DNA of 55,106 bases. Origin: Bacteroidota bacterium. GTDB taxonomy: Bacteria; Bacteroidota; Bacteroidia; Chitinophagales; Saprospiraceae. The first letter of the stretch is position 1. Each line of letters starts with the position of its first letter. Made by a program: the position numbers and the translations under genes. The DNA lies in NCBI GenBank assembly GCA_006226345.1, contig SBHD01000317.1, positions 1 through 55,106 on the forward strand. Reading direction: 5' to 3'. Below the pieces are notes generated by a model. The model saw nothing but the letters and a program-made list of their open reading frames with translations. It searched no databases and was not told where the DNA came from. Below, piece by piece: positions 40,568 to 49,838 of the stretch.

Positions 40568-41675
40568 ACATTTCAAACTTTTGAAAGTAACACTCCAGGG
40601 GCCCATTGAACAGAGTGAGTTTTCGCGACGGCCGCAGGCCAAACTTCTTCCAGGCTTCCAGATTGGAAGAGATCAACCAGGCATCCCAGCCTGCCCAGCG
40701 TTTCTTAAGGATATCGCCGATATATTGATAAAACGCGGCAGATTCAGACAATTTCAGGCGTTCGTCATACGGTGGGTTCATGACCAGTATGCCCGGTATT
40801 TCCGGCGGCTCCAGTTTTTCAAAAGCAACTTTTTCCACTTTAATTACGTGTTCCAGCCCTGCCGCCATAAGGTTGATCGCTGTGGCATTTCTGGCCCTGG
40901 AGTCCTTGTCGGAGGCCAGGATCGGAAAATCATGCTCCTGCCTGGCGCGGGCATCTGCAGTCGAACGTACAGTTGCCCAGGTGGCTGCGTCAAAGTCCGC
41001 CCACCGCATAAATCCAAAAGACTCCCTGTTTTTTTGCGGCGGAATGTCCATGGCGATCATCGCCGCTTCGATCGGAATTGTTCCGCTCCCGCACATTGGA
41101 TCGACAAAACTGCCGGTGCCTTTCCACCCGGTAAGCAGAATCATGCCGGCAGCCAGCACCTCATTCAATGGCGCAAGAACGGCATCCCGCCGGTACCCGC
41201 GTTTATGCAGGGAATCACCGCTGGAATCGAGCAACAGATCGCAGCGTGTACCGTTAATCCGTACCTGTATCCGCAGGGTAGGGGCTTCTACATTCACACT
41301 GGGACGCCGCTGGAACCGGTCGCGAAACTGGTCCACGATCGCATCCTTGGCCAACAGACTGACGTATTTGGCGTGGTTAAAATAATTGCCTGCCACCACG
41401 GCATGCACGGCAAGCGTGTCCGTCACCGTCAGGAGGCGTGCCCAGTCCACTTCACGGACGCCATTGTAAAAGGAACGTTCATCATGCGCCTTGAAGGAAT
41501 GAAGGGGTACCAACACCCGAAGCGCTGTACGCAACTCATAGTTGGCACGATAGAGCAGCTGTTGGTCGCCGGAGAAGGAAACAGCCCGTTTTAACTGCCG
41601 GACCTCGGTACCGCCAAGCGCCTCCAGTTCGCCGGCTAAGACAGGTTCCAGTCCGTGAAGCGTGGTCGCGATCAT
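40545..41675 (-). CDS. THUMP-domain RlmL-like RNA methyltransferase
   Basis: The 376-residue protein has an N-terminal THUMP region (MIATTLHGLEPVLAGELEAL; FYNGVREVDWARLL) and a C-terminal SAM-dependent methyltransferase domain with FVDPMCGSGTIPIEAAM and the NPPY catalytic motif (ILVMNPPYDERL). It matches the RlmL/YcbY-type enzymes that methylate 23S rRNA guanine (G2445 m2G in E. coli). The protein lacks the RlmK half that is fused in E. coli. It is 18 bases from the upstream TPR gene on the same strand. Confidence 0.9.
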   Translation of the reverse strand: MIATTLHGLEPVLAGELEALGGTEVRQLKRAVSFSGDQQLLYRANYELRTALRVLVPLHSFKAHDERSFYNGVREVDWARLLTVTDTLAVHAVVAGNYFNHAKYVSLLAKDAIVDQFRDRFQRRPSVNVEAPTLRIQVRINGTRCDLLLDSSGDSLHKRGYRRDAVLAPLNEVLAAGMILLTGWKGTGSFVDPMCGSGTIPIEAAMIAMDIPPQKNRESFGFMRWADFDAATWATVRSTADARARQEHDFPILASDKDSRARNATAINLMAAGLEHVIKVEKVAFEKLEPPEIPGILVMNPPYDERLKLSESAAFYQYIGDILKKRWAGWDAWLISSNLEAWKKFGLRPSRKLTLFNGPLECYFQKFEMYAGKKHG

Positions 41676-41693
41676 ATATTTAGCAATTGCCGG

Positions 41694-43196
41694 TCAGAGT
41701 TTGCCGGTAGCGATTTTTTGCTGCAATTTAGGCGAAGGCGCCAGGCGGTTGGCTTTTTGCCAAAAGTCCGTTGCTTTTGCACTTTCTCCCTGCTGGGAAA
41801 GAGCATCACCCATGTGTTCCAGTATGCCCGGGTGATTCTCGCCACCATTTTTCACCAACTGCTCGAAATGGCTTACTGCTCCGGCCAGGTCGTTTTTCCG
41901 CAACAGGGCCAGGCCTATCTGGTCCTGGATATTCAGCCACAATAATTTATCAGAGCCGGCCATCAGGGTAGCCTGCTGTAATTGCGCAAGAGCATCATCC
42001 GGATCGCCCTTTTCCGTAGCAGCGATACCGTAATAGTAATATGCAGGCGCCTGATTCGGAAAGGCATCCATAGCCTGTTCTGCAGTTTCCAGGAGGGCGT
42101 CGTAGTCCTTCTGGTCATATAAAATAGCCAGCATGTTTTCCCAAACAGTGAAAACGCCCGGGTTAAGCCGGATGCAGGTACGGTACCGACTAAGAGCCTC
42201 CTCCTGTTTGTCTGCATAGTAAAACAGGTCACCTGAAACACTCCAGGCCTTGGGGTCATCGGGGTGCGCTGTTTCGATCAATATTGCAAGTTCAAGCAAA
42301 ACTTCCGTCACAGAAGCATCGACGCCCTTGCTCATTTTTTCAAAATAGGGCAGAAGTTCCTTGATCTTACCATCCAGCGCAATATTGGGGTCTTTGAAAT
42401 AAGGCTTCAGGGAATTCAGGTAGGCCAGGTCGGAACCTGACTTTTCCAGCACGGCGATCTGCGCCACACTGTCGTACGGGTCGCGGCGGAGAATATCCTG
42501 GTATACCTTCCGCGCGGCATCCTTGTCGCCAACCGAATCATACAATTCTGCGATCCGGTGGCGATATTCCAGGCGATTGGGATAGGTATCAGCCAGTTTT
42601 TCCAATTCATCTGCCGCTTTTTTGATATTGCCCATGCCCAGGTAGATCACGTGTTTTTTATCGGCAGTAACTTCGGTGACCCCGGTTATTTTCTCAAGTT
42701 GATCCAGCGCTTTCAAGCCTTCTTTTGGATTTCCGGAAAGCACTTCCAGATAGGCCAGCCGCTCATAAAACTCGGGGATCTCCGGGAAGCGTTTTGTCAG
42801 ATCCGCATATATCCGTGCTGCATCACCGGCCTGCCCAACGGACTCGAGCAGGTCTGCCTGAAAAATACTGTACCATTGATTCCCCGGGTCTTTTGACACT
42901 GCTTTTGCCGCAGCATCCAGGGCATTTACATTGTCCTTCATTTCCGCATAGGTACGGGCCAGGCCATACCACGCAGCGGCATTGTCACCGTTGTCGTACA
43001 GGAACTTTTTGTACTGCACCTCTGCTTTTTCGAAATGCCCCAGCAGCCGTTCCCGTTCAGCCTCGATAAAAGCGCTTTGACGGTTCACTTCATCTTCCGG
43101 AACGATCTTAGCCTGGCCATCCAACGTATTTTGCGCAGTCAGCGAGGCACTGGCAGTTAGCGCAATTACCAGCAGAAGGAAATAAAGTCTGTACAT
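41694..43196 (-). CDS. Exported TPR-repeat protein
   Basis: The 500-residue protein has a signal peptide (MYRLYFLLLVIALTASASLTAQ) followed by about ten tetratricopeptide-like repeats (AAWYGLARTYAEMKDNVNALDAAAKAV, PEFYERLAYLEVLSGNPKEGLKALDQ, PAYYYYGIAATEKGDPDDALAQL, GILEHMGDALSQQGESAKATDFW). It is predicted to act as a periplasmic or outer-membrane-associated scaffold. It lies directly downstream of a sugar nucleotidyltransferase and dut, an arrangement seen in other Bacteroidota, and should be cotranscribed with them. Confidence 0.85.
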   Translation of the reverse strand: MYRLYFLLLVIALTASASLTAQNTLDGQAKIVPEDEVNRQSAFIEAERERLLGHFEKAEVQYKKFLYDNGDNAAAWYGLARTYAEMKDNVNALDAAAKAVSKDPGNQWYSIFQADLLESVGQAGDAARIYADLTKRFPEIPEFYERLAYLEVLSGNPKEGLKALDQLEKITGVTEVTADKKHVIYLGMGNIKKAADELEKLADTYPNRLEYRHRIAELYDSVGDKDAARKVYQDILRRDPYDSVAQIAVLEKSGSDLAYLNSLKPYFKDPNIALDGKIKELLPYFEKMSKGVDASVTEVLLELAILIETAHPDDPKAWSVSGDLFYYADKQEEALSRYRTCIRLNPGVFTVWENMLAILYDQKDYDALLETAEQAMDAFPNQAPAYYYYGIAATEKGDPDDALAQLQQATLMAGSDKLLWLNIQDQIGLALLRKNDLAGAVSHFEQLVKNGGENHPGILEHMGDALSQQGESAKATDFWQKANRLAPSPKLQQKIATGKL

Positions 43197-43244
43197 GTTT
43201 TAAGGATTGAATTGCTTCATAAACACCAAAAGGCCGGAAACCGT

Positions 43245-44252
43245 TTATCGTTTAGAAAGGTTTGAGTAATCGCCGATATTCAACTCGTCCTTGGTTCCGA
43301 CAAATTTACTCACATTCCCGACCATAGAATTTTCCAGCAGCGCGTTTTTGATCTGCGATTTGTTCTGGATGATACTATTGGTGATAACGGTGTTTTCCAC
43401 CACTGAATTATGTCCCACGCTGACATAAGGGCCTACTACTGCGTTCCGGATTTGGGCGTTATCTCCAATAAAACAGGGCGGGATGATCACACTGTTCTCA
43501 ATCGCGGCCTTTTCTGATACCAGACCGTTATCCCGGTGAATTTCCAGCATCCGGCTGTTGGAAAACAGGATAGCATCTTTATTTCCGCAATCAAGCCATT
43601 CTTCCACTTCACCGGTCCGAAAACGCAGCCCTTCATTTTTAAGGTGCTCCAGAGCAGTGGTCAGCTGAAATTCATTTTTTTCCTTGATGCCCTTTGTAAT
43701 AATATGATGCAAGGCCGCGCGAAGTTTTTCTCCTTCCTTAAAATAATAGATACCCACAATGGCCAGATCAGAAACAAAGTCGGCCGGCTTTTCCACAAAA
43801 TCGGTAATGAATCCGTTTGCATTCAGTTTGACCACCCCAAAAGACGAGGGGTCTTTTACTTTTTGGACCCAGATCACGCCATCATCCTGCCGGTCAAAGC
43901 TAAAATCCGCCTTGAACAGCGTGTCGGCGAATGCGATCATGCACGGACCGGTCATGCTTTCCCAGGCGCAGTAAATGGCGTGCCCGACACCCAGCGCCTT
44001 TTCCTGCTGATAAATGGTGCCTTGGGCGCCGAGGCCTTCAGCGATCCGGATCAGTTCCTGCTCAACTTCCGGACCGAAATCGCCGATGATATAAGCGATC
44101 TCCTCAATCGGGCCGCCATAGGAGGATGCCAGATCTTCTACCAGGCGTTGGATGATCGGTTTGCCTGCAACCGGGATCAGGGGTTTGGGCACGGTCAGCG
44201 TATGGGGGCGCAGACGCGTTCCTTTACCAGCCATAGGGATTATGATTCTCAT
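43245..44252 (-). CDS. Sugar-phosphate nucleotidyltransferase with left-handed beta-helix
   Basis: The 335-residue protein starts with MRIIIPMAGKGTRLRPHTL and KPLIPVAGKPIIQRLVEDL, the nucleotide-binding signature of glucose-1-phosphate thymidylyl-/GlmU-type transferases, with FSFDRQDDGVIWVQKV and DCGNKDAILFSNS further on. The C-terminal 90 residues (SVIIPPCFIGDNAQIRNAVVGPYVSVG, VVENTVITNSIIQ) are hexapeptide repeats of a left-handed beta-helix. It should activate a sugar phosphate with an NTP; which sugar and nucleotide are unclear. ATG 44252 begins the nucleotide-binding motif, although the frame is open 14 codons upstream. Confidence 0.85.
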   Translation of the reverse strand: MRIIIPMAGKGTRLRPHTLTVPKPLIPVAGKPIIQRLVEDLASSYGGPIEEIAYIIGDFGPEVEQELIRIAEGLGAQGTIYQQEKALGVGHAIYCAWESMTGPCMIAFADTLFKADFSFDRQDDGVIWVQKVKDPSSFGVVKLNANGFITDFVEKPADFVSDLAIVGIYYFKEGEKLRAALHHIITKGIKEKNEFQLTTALEHLKNEGLRFRTGEVEEWLDCGNKDAILFSNSRMLEIHRDNGLVSEKAAIENSVIIPPCFIGDNAQIRNAVVGPYVSVGHNSVVENTVITNSIIQNKSQIKNALLENSMVGNVSKFVGTKDELNIGDYSNLSKR

Positions 44253-44353
44253 GATAAGGACATTTCCGCTGTCAGCGGGAAAGCCAACAGGCAAGTGATA
44301 TGTATTAGTGTTTATTGTATCCGGGAGCAGCCGGCATCCTGTAGTACGCAGGA

Positions 44354-44788
44354 TCAGTGTTTCCCGGTACTGCCAAATCCGCCACTACTGCGCTCGGTTT
44401 CTTCCAGGCTATCCACTTCCTGCCAGATGATCTGTTCGTACCGGGCGATGATCATTTGGGCGATCCGTTCTCCTGGCTCAATAGTTTGCGATTCATTGGA
44501 GAGGTTTACCACGATACATTTGATCTCGCCTCTGTAATCACTATCGATCGTGCCGGGGGAATTTAGCATCGTTAATCCGCGCTTTGCAGCCAGTCCGCTG
44601 CGCGCCCGAATCTGGGCTTCATAGCCATGCGGAAGTTCAATGTACAATCCGGTAGGGATCAGGGCGCGCTCCAAAGGACCCAGGGTTACCGGCGTCGGAA
44701 TAAAGGCGCGCAAATCCATCCCGGCGCTGCCGGATGTTTCATAGCGGGGCAGTGGATTTCCCGATCGGTTGATGATTTTTATCGTCAA
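44354..44788 (-). CDS. dut: Deoxyuridine triphosphatase, TTG start
   Basis: The 144-residue protein has all five dUTPase motifs: [39 protein letters not shown] and [10 protein letters not shown]. It hydrolyses dUTP to dUMP, keeping uracil out of DNA and supplying dTMP synthesis. No ATG begins this frame near the start of homology. The best start is TTG at 44788 (reading [14 protein letters not shown]), with a promoter box at 44805-44812. An out-of-frame ATG-CCT-TGA at 44785-44793 overlaps this TTG. The sugar nucleotidyltransferase gene follows after 101 bases. Confidence 0.85.
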   Translation of the reverse strand: MTIKIINRSGNPLPRYETSGSAGMDLRAFIPTPVTLGPLERALIPTGLYIELPHGYEAQIRARSGLAAKRGLTMLNSPGTIDSDYRGEIKCIVVNLSNESQTIEPGERIAQMIIARYEQIIWQEVDSLEETERSSGGFGSTGKH

Positions 44789-44804
44789 GGCATTTTTTTT
44801 GTTG

Positions 44805-44812
44805 CAAAAGTA
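44805..44812 (-). promoter_or_regulatory. -7 box of the dut run
   Basis: The minus strand reads TACTTTTGCAAC, an exact match. It is 16 bases before the TTG at 44788, so the leader is about ten bases long. Confidence 0.6.
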
Positions 44813-44866
44813 GGAGAATATGCGATAAACCGTAATTAGACCACACTGAAGCCTTAAATTTCCGGC

Positions 44867-45892
44867 ATGAATCGGATACCAGGCCTTCTGATCCGGCAAA
44901 TACTGTTGCTCCTGCTCATATTTGCCTTGGGGTGGGTGCTGTTTTTGACACTGCACCCGTTCCTGCCCGCATTACTCGGCGCTTACACCCTTTATGTGCT
45001 GCTCCGGCCGGCCATGAATTATTTGAGCGGGCAACGGAAATGGAACCGGATAGTGACGGCGATTATACTGATCCTGGTTGCATTTTTAGTGATCGGCATA
45101 CCCATGCATTTTTTAGGCAACCTGATCCAGGCCAGGGTCATATCTGCCCTGCAACATTCACCGGAAGTACGTCAAAGCCTCGAAAATCTGGTTCACCGCC
45201 TTGAACAGGAGTACGGAATTACACTCCTGACACCGGATACCCTTAAGAATTTCGCCAACTGGGGTATTGTTCAATTACGATCGTTCATCTCGGCAACACT
45301 GGTCGGGCTGATGACAACTGTGCTGGCAGGATTTATCGTATTTTTCATGTTGGTGAACAGTTCCCAGATCAGTGTATTTTTCTTTAACTGGCTGCCGTTC
45401 CAGAAAAAGAATATTGCAACATTCAAGCAGCAACTCAACAGCCTGGTATATACGAATGCTATTGGCATTCCCTTTATGGGTATTCTGCAGGGGATGGCAG
45501 GCTTGCCGGCTTACTGGCTCATTGGGATCAACGATGTCTGGCTTTGGTTTGTGATCACCTGCATTTCCGGCATGCTTCCCATATTGGGCGTGGCACTTGC
45601 TTATGTGCCAATGACCATAATACTGGTGGCAAACGGCATGCCTGTCAAAGGCCTGATCTTGTTCCTGTACGGCTTTATCGTGATCGGATCGGTAGACAAT
45701 ATCGGGCGCATGTGGCTACAAAAAAAACTGGGCGACCAGCATCCGCTCATTACGCTTTTTGGCGTTATTGCGGGCCTTAAACTGTTTGGTTTTATCGGTT
45801 TTGTGTTCGGTCCGATTCTGATAGCATTGTTCTTTCTGTTAATCCGTATATATACTATTGAATTCGGGCGGGAATCCCACCATATCACCTGA
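44867..45892 (+). CDS. AI-2E family transporter
   Basis: The 341-residue protein has about eight hydrophobic helices ([21 protein letters not shown] at the N-terminus; two N-terminal pairs, then a soluble insertion at about 100-140, then [21 protein letters not shown] and a C-terminal group) and matches the AI-2E/YdgG-YhhQ-type family (DUF20). The [21 protein letters not shown] and [12 protein letters not shown] segments are typical. Members export or exchange small solutes; a role in autoinducer-2 export is known for a few, and Na+/H+ transport for others. It is transcribed divergently from the dut run. Confidence 0.85.
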   Translation: MNRIPGLLIRQILLLLLIFALGWVLFLTLHPFLPALLGAYTLYVLLRPAMNYLSGQRKWNRIVTAIILILVAFLVIGIPMHFLGNLIQARVISALQHSPEVRQSLENLVHRLEQEYGITLLTPDTLKNFANWGIVQLRSFISATLVGLMTTVLAGFIVFFMLVNSSQISVFFFNWLPFQKKNIATFKQQLNSLVYTNAIGIPFMGILQGMAGLPAYWLIGINDVWLWFVITCISGMLPILGVALAYVPMTIILVANGMPVKGLILFLYGFIVIGSVDNIGRMWLQKKLGDQHPLITLFGVIAGLKLFGFIGFVFGPILIALFFLLIRIYTIEFGRESHHIT

Positions 45893-45960
45893 GTTTACAT
45901 GGGCAGCCCTGACGCAGCCCTATACTCCTATCCTGCTACAACCGATTTAAATCACCCAAC

Positions 45961-48756
45961 ATGAAAGTCTTTTACACCGCCTGCTTTACATTTTTAATTA
46001 CCACTCTTTTTGCCCAATCCGCATCCGGCCCCGATTACCTGCTTTCCTGTGCCATCAATCTGGGTCCGGATGTAACAGTTTGCAACAACGCTGTTTTTTC
46101 CCTCAATCCGCATCCAAATCCAGACGGCAATTACTCCTGGACGGGTAGTCCCGGACTGTCCTGTTATGATTGCCCGACGCCAAGTTTTTCCGGATTGCCA
46201 ACCGGCACATACACGTATATCGCCACTATAACTACTCCGGATTGTTCTGCATCGGATACTATTAAAATCATGGTTATTAACGGCACCTCCCCAATGTATG
46301 CGATTGCCCCTGATCAGGATATCTGTGCCGGCGATACGGTAAACCTTGGAGGGCCCGCCCAACCAGGCACCTTTTACAACTGGTATTCCAATCCACCCGG
46401 CTTCTCCAGCAACTTATCGAATCCAAAGGATAAACCAACAGGGCCGGTCACCTACTATCTGTCCGCATCCAACAATTCCTGCCCGCTGATCGTGTTGGAC
46501 AGTGTTAAGATCATACCGATTTCCCTGATGCTGAACCTGAACCCGGCAGATTCTTTCCGGCTTTGCCAGGGCAGGTCACGCACGATCCAGGCATTGATCA
46601 GCCCGGCGGGACAACCCGTGGTCTGGAGCCCCCTGACCGGGCTGCAGGTTGGCTCAAATGGCACAACTGTCATTGCCGCGCCACAACAAAGCACGCTGTA
46701 TACCGCCACCGCCTCAATGGGAGGTTGTGTGCGAAAAAGACAACTATTCATAGCTGTCGACAGCTTGCCTGTGGACCTTGACCTGCAGCCTGCCGATACA
46801 ACCATTTGTGCAGGTTCTGCCGTTACGCTGACTTCCGGCGACGGTATGCTGGACAGCACCGCTTTCCCCAAGATCACCTTTAAATGGTCGCCTTTAAGCG
46901 GCGCCATATCTGCCGATTCCATGCTCAGCCTGACTGTACAACCGACACAGTCGACTGTTTACCGGCGGATCACGCGAAACGGCGTATGTGCGGATACCGC
47001 CCTGTCGACTGTAAAAGTGATCCCCCAGGCGCAGATTTCTGTTACCCCGCCTTCAGCCTCCATTTGTCCGGGCGATACGGTACATTTAAATGTTTCGTTC
47101 ACATCCGGAGTATCCGGGATCAATTGGTCGCCCGCCAGCGGCCTTTCCTGTACCAATTGTACAGACCCGGTTGCACAACCGGACAGCACAACGGTCTACA
47201 CCGTTTCCGGAGCATATCAGGGCTGTCCGGTGAGTGCCAGTACTGTGATAAGCCTGAAACCCCAGGCTCCGCTGCAACTTCCAGATGATTTGCAGTTATG
47301 TAAAGGAGACACCTTACGCCTGAATACTATTTTTGATCCCCTGGCGAGCTATCGCTGGGCGTCCACACACCCTGGATTTGATACAACCTACCAGCCGACT
47401 CCGGTTTTTGTACCCACTCAAACCGCCTGGTATTTCATCCGGACAGACAATGGTTGCATCAGGAACGATTCGTTCCAGGTCACGGTACTAAGTGCCACCC
47501 TTTCTGTTGTTGGCGATACCACGATTTGTAAAAACTTCAGTATCCCGCTACTGGCCATGGCCAGTCTTCCCGGATCTTTTATCTGGCAAAACACCCAAAA
47601 TGGACAGACCGTTGGCAACTCGGCGGCCGCAACGGTCAAACCAACCGAAACCACTACCTACGTTGTTACCTATACCTATGGGGATGGATGTACGCTTTCG
47701 GGACAGGTTTTTGTTGTAGTGGATGGTGAAGCACCGGATATCGTCTTCCCGCAGGACAATGTGATCTGCGCGGGCGAAAGCCTGCTGCTGAACAGTTCAA
47801 TTGCATTACCCGGTGCCGTATATCAATGGGCTGCAACCCCACCGGATCCGACTCTGGATCCCGCTGCTCCCAACCCGGTGGTAATGCCTGCACAACAGAC
47901 GAACTATTCTGTTACGGCATCCCTTGATAATTGCACCGTTTCCAAACAGATCACCGTCGTTACCTCCAATGCTACACTCACCGTTACGGCGGATACGACA
48001 TTGTGTGCAGGCAGCATGCTTACCCTTACTGCTTCAGGGACAGATCCTATGGGCACGTATTCCTGGTCTACTGGTGCCAGCAATCCCCAGATCAATGTCA
48101 CTCCGGCAGCCCCTGTTACCTATACTGTGACCTACTTTTTCGGAGACGGTTGCCAGATCCAGGATAGCGTGCAGGTGAATACGGTGCCCGGGTTTGACCT
48201 GGACATTCATTGTGTGCCGGATACCAATCAGATTGACATTGGTACGGATCTTACACTGACAGCTGTAGTCACACCGCCACAGAACCTGGATAATTTCCAA
48301 TTCGTCTGGCAGGAAACAACCGTGGATACGCAGGTACTGCCTTTTGATACGGAATCCATTGATGTTACGCCTTCGTCCAACGATACGGCCGCAGCTATTG
48401 TCCGGTACACGCTGACCGCAACCGCGCCCAACGGATGTTCCAGGGTCATGGAGAAAACGATCCGGCTGGTATTTCCAATCGTTCGTTTCCCTAATGCCTT
48501 CACCCCGGACGGAGATGGGATAAATGACCGGTTTGAATTGATTTTAGCCACCGGGCTGGCGTATATTGACCGTATGGAAATATATAACCGTTGGGGCCAA
48601 AAAGTATTTGAAAGCACGGAACCAAACGCCGGATGGGATGGGATGGTTGATGGTGAACAAGCAGCATCCGACGTCTATATTTTCAGGGTTTGGTGGCGGA
48701 GAGGAGATGGTGCTTTGCAAATGCAATCTAAAGGAAACGTCATCCTTCTGCGTTAA
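45961..48756 (+). CDS. Gliding-motility-associated C-terminal domain protein (Ig-like repeat adhesin)
   Basis: The 931-residue protein has a signal peptide (MKVFYTACFTFLITTLFAQ) and about nine Ig/PKD-like modules, each with an early Cys-Gly motif such as ICAGDTVNL, ICAGSAVTL, ICPGDTVHL, LCKGDTLRL, ICAGESLLL and LCAGSMLTL, usually preceded by a D/T-rich turn and closed by a TVYTV-type strand. The C-terminal 90 residues have FPNAFTPDGDGINDRFEL, YNRWGQKVFES and GWDGMVDG, the hallmarks of the gliding motility-associated C-terminal domain (T9SS type B). It should be secreted to the cell surface, where it may act in adhesion or colony spreading. A single gene with no neighbour in operon. Confidence 0.9.
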   Translation: MKVFYTACFTFLITTLFAQSASGPDYLLSCAINLGPDVTVCNNAVFSLNPHPNPDGNYSWTGSPGLSCYDCPTPSFSGLPTGTYTYIATITTPDCSASDTIKIMVINGTSPMYAIAPDQDICAGDTVNLGGPAQPGTFYNWYSNPPGFSSNLSNPKDKPTGPVTYYLSASNNSCPLIVLDSVKIIPISLMLNLNPADSFRLCQGRSRTIQALISPAGQPVVWSPLTGLQVGSNGTTVIAAPQQSTLYTATASMGGCVRKRQLFIAVDSLPVDLDLQPADTTICAGSAVTLTSGDGMLDSTAFPKITFKWSPLSGAISADSMLSLTVQPTQSTVYRRITRNGVCADTALSTVKVIPQAQISVTPPSASICPGDTVHLNVSFTSGVSGINWSPASGLSCTNCTDPVAQPDSTTVYTVSGAYQGCPVSASTVISLKPQAPLQLPDDLQLCKGDTLRLNTIFDPLASYRWASTHPGFDTTYQPTPVFVPTQTAWYFIRTDNGCIRNDSFQVTVLSATLSVVGDTTICKNFSIPLLAMASLPGSFIWQNTQNGQTVGNSAAATVKPTETTTYVVTYTYGDGCTLSGQVFVVVDGEAPDIVFPQDNVICAGESLLLNSSIALPGAVYQWAATPPDPTLDPAAPNPVVMPAQQTNYSVTASLDNCTVSKQITVVTSNATLTVTADTTLCAGSMLTLTASGTDPMGTYSWSTGASNPQINVTPAAPVTYTVTYFFGDGCQIQDSVQVNTVPGFDLDIHCVPDTNQIDIGTDLTLTAVVTPPQNLDNFQFVWQETTVDTQVLPFDTESIDVTPSSNDTAAAIVRYTLTATAPNGCSRVMEKTIRLVFPIVRFPNAFTPDGDGINDRFELILATGLAYIDRMEIYNRWGQKVFESTEPNAGWDGMVDGEQAASDVYIFRVWWRRGDGALQMQSKGNVILLR

Positions 48757-48824
48757 GCAAAACAGAATCATTAGCTGACCGGATCACCAATGCAGGAATA
48801 GTAGTGACTTCTGTTGAATAGCTG

Positions 48825-48832
48825 TATTTTTG
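48825..48832 (+). promoter_or_regulatory. -7 box of dusB-cca
   Basis: TATTTTTG followed by CGC, an exact match, ends 9 bases before the dusB ATG at 48842. The implied transcript has almost no leader. Confidence 0.6.
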
Positions 48833-48841
48833 CGCGACTTT

Positions 48842-49837
48842 ATGGTAAAGATTGGCGATATCGAGTTGGGAGATTTCCCTGTTTTACTGGCCCCAATGGA
48901 GGATGTAAGCGATCCTCCCTTCCGGCGTTTGTGCAAGGAACAGGGTGCCGACCTGATGTATACGGAATTTATCAGTGCGGATGGTTTGGTACATGAAGCC
49001 GTGAAAAGCTTTAAAAAACTGGAGATCTTCGATTATGAGCGACCGATAGGCATCCAGTATTTCGGCGGCCAGCTGGACAGCATGATCGAAGCTGCCGAGA
49101 TCATTGAGGAAAAAAACCCGGACCTCATCGATATTAATTTCGGCTGCCCGGTTGCCAAGGTAGCCTGCCGTATGGCAGGCGCCGGCCTGCTGCGGGATAT
49201 TCCCCTGATGGTGAAGCTCACGGAAGCGGTCGTTAAAAGCACTAAAAAGCCGGTGACCGTAAAAACCCGGCTGGGCTGGGATAACAGCAGCATCAATATT
49301 GTAGAGGTTGCCGAACGCCTGCAGGATGTCGGTATTTCGGCACTCACCATCCACGGCCGTACCCGCGTACAAATGTATAAGGGAGAAGCGGACTGGAGTT
49401 GGATTGCCCGGGTGAAAGAAAATCCCCGCCTGCACATCCCGGTGTTTGGCAATGGGGATATTGACAGCCCTCAGCGTGCAAAAGAGTACAAGGAGCGTTT
49501 TGGGACCGATGGCATTATGATCGGCAGGGCCAGTATCGGTTATCCCTGGATCTTCAAGGAAATAAAGCATTACCTGTCTACCGGAGAATTGCTTCCCACT
49601 CCGACAGTAGCCGAACGCGTCCGTGCCGCCCGTCAGCATTTGCTGGACAGCCTGGACTGGAAAGGGACCAAACTGGGTGTGCTCGAAATGCGCAGACATT
49701 ATGCGCCTTATTTCCGCGACTTACCGAATATCAAACCGTACCGGATGCGGTTGGTGACCGAAATGGAACCGGAAGTGCTGCATCAGGTGTTGGATGAGAT
49801 AGAAACCGAGTACTCAGGAATGGAACTGGCAGTGTAA
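48842..49837 (+). CDS. dusB: tRNA-dihydrouridine synthase
   Basis: The 331-residue protein matches DusB: LLAPMEDVSDPPFRRLCKEQ, YTEFISADGL, IGIQYFGGQ, DINFGCPVAKVACRMAGAGLL with the catalytic Cys in NFGCP, TVKTRLGWD, LTIHGRTRVQMYKGEADW, VFGNGDI and GIMIGRASIGYPWIF. It reduces specific uridines of tRNA with FMN/NADPH. An in-frame TTG at 48830 lies inside the promoter box, so ATG 48842 is the start. The cca-like gene starts one base after its stop, so both tRNA genes form one operon. Confidence 0.9.
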   Translation: MVKIGDIELGDFPVLLAPMEDVSDPPFRRLCKEQGADLMYTEFISADGLVHEAVKSFKKLEIFDYERPIGIQYFGGQLDSMIEAAEIIEEKNPDLIDINFGCPVAKVACRMAGAGLLRDIPLMVKLTEAVVKSTKKPVTVKTRLGWDNSSINIVEVAERLQDVGISALTIHGRTRVQMYKGEADWSWIARVKENPRLHIPVFGNGDIDSPQRAKEYKERFGTDGIMIGRASIGYPWIFKEIKHYLSTGELLPTPTVAERVRAARQHLLDSLDWKGTKLGVLEMRRHYAPYFRDLPNIKPYRMRLVTEMEPEVLHQVLDEIETEYSGMELAV

Positions 49838-49838
49838 C

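Noticed and set aside
40308-41594. 428-codon plus-strand open frame
   Set aside because: It lies opposite the RlmL-like methyltransferase and the small exported protein, has no family motif, and is rich in Cys, His and Pro as expected of antisense reading in a GC-balanced gene.
43536-44537. 333-codon plus-strand open frame
   Set aside because: It is antisense to the sugar nucleotidyltransferase and dut, both of which have intact motifs. No signal or domain is visible in it.
48884-49699. 271-codon minus-strand open frame
   Set aside because: It is antisense to dusB with its complete motifs; it has no recognisable domain.
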